Source: Jacaranda mimosifolia (taxonomy: Eukaryota > Streptophyta > Magnoliopsida > Lamiales > Bignoniaceae). From it: a stretch of 64,000 nt of DNA. A program made the translations under genes and the position numbers. Under the pieces are notes generated by a model. The model had not been told where the DNA came from and did not search any database. It saw only the letters and a list, made by a program, of their open reading frames with translations. Below are positions 62,052 to 64,000 of the stretch, in pieces (the first letter of the stretch is position 1; every line of letters begins with the position of its first letter). Where the stretch lies: positions 28,866,391 to 28,930,390 of the forward strand of contig CM032126.1 of assembly GCA_018894105.1 (NCBI GenBank), read 5' to 3'.

Positions 62052-63575
62052 TGTAGCCTATCCAAATACTTGATTTCCTCATATGTACTCTTAGCACCTC
62101 CATTTTCTACTAGAAAACGAACAAAAAGCAAGCCAAAATTATAAGCATAATTCATGATCGTCTTGGTAATTCAAACATGCTTACCCATCCCATAGTTCTA
62201 CTATGGTTTGAGATAATTTGTCAGATTTAAGGAGCTCTTCAATGGGGCAAGGGCTCTAAGCAAACGTTGATCCAAAAAGAAGTGATATTTGATTTCTACA
62301 TTAAAAAAATTAGCTTGATTATGCTCATAAACAAAAACTGATAACTCAAAAGTTGAACAAATTGTTGAAGGAAAATTAAGCACATAAACCCTCATATGCT
62401 GGCTCCAACAAGTGATGATCCAACTGTATGCATTTGGGGTTTAAATCGAGTAATATGAGTTGGAGGAATCACAAATGTGGGCTGTGGCATAAGTGGTATA
62501 TTATAATTATATCCTGATTTTGAGATTCATGTTTGATATGTAAGCAGGCAAATTTGGAACATTTAGAAAATGGCATGAGAACTATCATCTGTGTATAGTA
62601 ATTTCTAATTTTACACTTTATATCAATGCTAATAATTTTAGCTGACAAAAATTTGGAGGATGAATTTGTCAAACAATTTAAATAGCTCACTTTAGGGAGA
62701 ATAACATGCTTTCTCTTTATAATAGTAATAAATAAATTATTATAGATAATAATTTGTATTATTATTATTATTTAAAGTAATCATAAACAGTTGTTGTCAC
62801 ACATCATTGTTTTTAATTAAGAGAAAGTTTTGAAAACAAACTTTCATTAATATGATACTATTTTCTAAGGTTTTAAAAAGAAAATAAGAATAATCAATTT
62901 GGAATAAAAAAAATAATATAATCCATTTTAAAAATGACATTCTCAAATATCATATTGCTATTTTCATACTGTTGTCTTGATTGCGACTTAATATTCTATT
63001 ATGTATAATTGAAGCTACTAATATTCTTATTTCCGATGAAGTAATAACAATCACAACTCACTTTTTCTTTTTAAGCATAAAATATTAATCAATTGAAATA
63101 TGTTTATAATGGAAGCTACTAACGTTCTTACTTCCAATAAAGTAACAACAATCACTAGAACTCACTTTTTCTTTTTAAGCATAAAACATCAATCAATTGG
63201 AATATATTTAAGGCTAATTTGGTTGGATTTTTAAGTTACCTCATGATTATATATTATGTGATAATTTGTGTGATTTTTTTTATCAACATGGTATAATTTG
63301 ATTGGTATGATAAATAAATCCATAAGGGATGACAACTTAATTTATTATGGGAATTGCACATATAAACATGGACTTTTGGTATTGATGTCGGATTGAGTAT
63401 TTATTATCACTACAACCAAACGAATAATAGTGTGGGGGTAAAAATACTACATCTTATCTTATCATCTCAACAAACTAGCCCAGTGTATAAAGTTTCGAAC
63501 ATAACATGGTTTCTTTTGCACGTTTATGTGGAATAAAGTGATAGGTATACAAGTACAATAGTATGCTTATCCTTA
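62052..63575. repeat. Dispersed repeat, left-hand part (like 15474-17012)
   Basis: Begins TGTAGCCTATCCAAATACTTG and ends GCTTATCCTTA, following copy 1 with small differences. It contains the full 270-bp MITE (63212-63481) and the shared minus-strand reading ELSVFVYEHNQANF. It is cut at 63575 by unrelated sequence. Confidence 0.8.
63212..63481. mobile_element. 270-bp MITE, copy 2
   Basis: Ends GGCTAATTTGGTTGGA and CAACAAACTAGCCC; same length and content as the copy at 16657-16926, and lying in the same place within the dispersed repeat. It was therefore present before the larger repeat was copied. Confidence 0.75.
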
Positions 63576-63592
63576 ATTCCAATGTTTTTAGA

Positions 63593-64000
63593 ACCGGACC
63601 GGATCGGTCGGTCGGACCGGTGATCGGAGACCAATTCGGTCCGATTCAAGCATAAAAATCGGTCACAGATTAGATCAGTCAAGACTAATCAAAATCAGTC
63701 AAAAGTCGGTTAAACCGGTACTAGTCCGATCGATTTTTGATTGGTTCACTTATTTTTCTTCTTTTTTTTTTTTTTGAAAATTTAAAAATTATTATTTTTT
63801 TTTAAAAATGACAAACATTTTTAAAAAAAATTATGAGTTGAAAGATGATGGTTAGAGATTTTAGACATGTAATTTTTTGAAACATGAATTTATTTTCTTG
63901 AAATTTAATGAAGTGGTAGTTATATATGAATACTTATGTTTAATTTGTTGTTTTATTTTGCTTAATCTCTCTTAGATTATATTGAATAGTTAGCGTAGAA
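63593..64000. mobile_element. Start of a transposon-like repeat running off the window
   Basis: Begins near TTTTTAGAACCGGACCGG and is rich in ACCGG/CCGGT and GGTCGG words for about 130 bases, then turns AT-rich. Such AACCGG-rich termini are common at non-autonomous DNA elements in plants. The other end is outside the window. Confidence 0.4.

Noticed and set aside
1..64000. Endogenous pararetrovirus or other viral integration
   Set aside because: No coat, movement or virus-type reverse transcriptase motifs were seen; the retroelement traces are ordinary plant gypsy and copia types.

Overview
This window looks like nuclear DNA of a flowering plant, most likely a eudicot. It is AT-rich, has GT-AG introns with T-rich acceptors, carries a plastid-type M17 leucine aminopeptidase and a CC-NB-LRR resistance gene, and is packed with plant-type retroelements and MITEs. 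I cannot name the species. No operons, bacterial genes, CRISPR arrays, rRNA or tRNA genes were seen.

Only two genes look intact. The first, at 19484-24725 (+), is a ten-exon leucine aminopeptidase of 581 codons with all expected metal ligands and a probable chloroplast transit peptide. The second, at 52334-55138 (+), is an Rx/RPP13-type CC-NB-LRR immune receptor gene, essentially one long exon plus a possible tiny terminal exon. A possible 3' end of another gene sits at the left edge (1-1009). Two degraded gene fragments stand out. The last two exons of a plastid ribosome hibernation factor (PSRP1/cpHPF) lie at 40253-40565 (-), with their intron kept. A decayed Helitron Rep domain lies at 12004-12760 (-).

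Region by region: 1.7-7.35 kb is an old ~2.4 kb LTR split by a younger solo LTR of the same family in the opposite orientation (TSD AATGT). At 8.2-8.85 kb is a non-autonomous hAT element with a perfect 8-bp TSD. At 12-14.2 kb are the Helitron relic and a gypsy-like solo LTR. At 15.5-18.4 kb is a family of degenerate repeats with an embedded MITE, which recurs at 61.4-63.6 kb in permuted order. At 19-25 kb is the aminopeptidase gene with a MITE on each side. At 27.3-27.8 kb is a CACTA end. At 29.04-39.22 kb is a complete, non-autonomous, gag-only Ty3/gypsy-like LTR element on the minus strand (TSD TTGAA). At 39.45-42.40 kb is a stretch bounded by inverted copies of one terminal sequence, holding the PSRP1 exons and a copia integrase scrap. 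At 43.2-47 kb are LTR-like sequence, a hAT element and its paralogous empty site. At 47.5-49.0 and 56.4-57.95 kb is a 1.5 kb direct duplication, each copy holding a TRIM, that brackets the NLR gene. At 58.6-61.3 kb is another solo LTR of the 3-kb family.

The two intact genes do not form a pathway. The aminopeptidase handles peptide turnover in plastid and/or cytosol; the NLR is an intracellular pathogen sensor. I found no clearly new biological system. The most interesting items are the captured hibernation-factor exons, the gag-only retroelement with ~3 kb LTRs, the hAT filled/empty site pair, and the duplication around the NLR. Coordinates of repeats were set by eye and may shift by a few bases.
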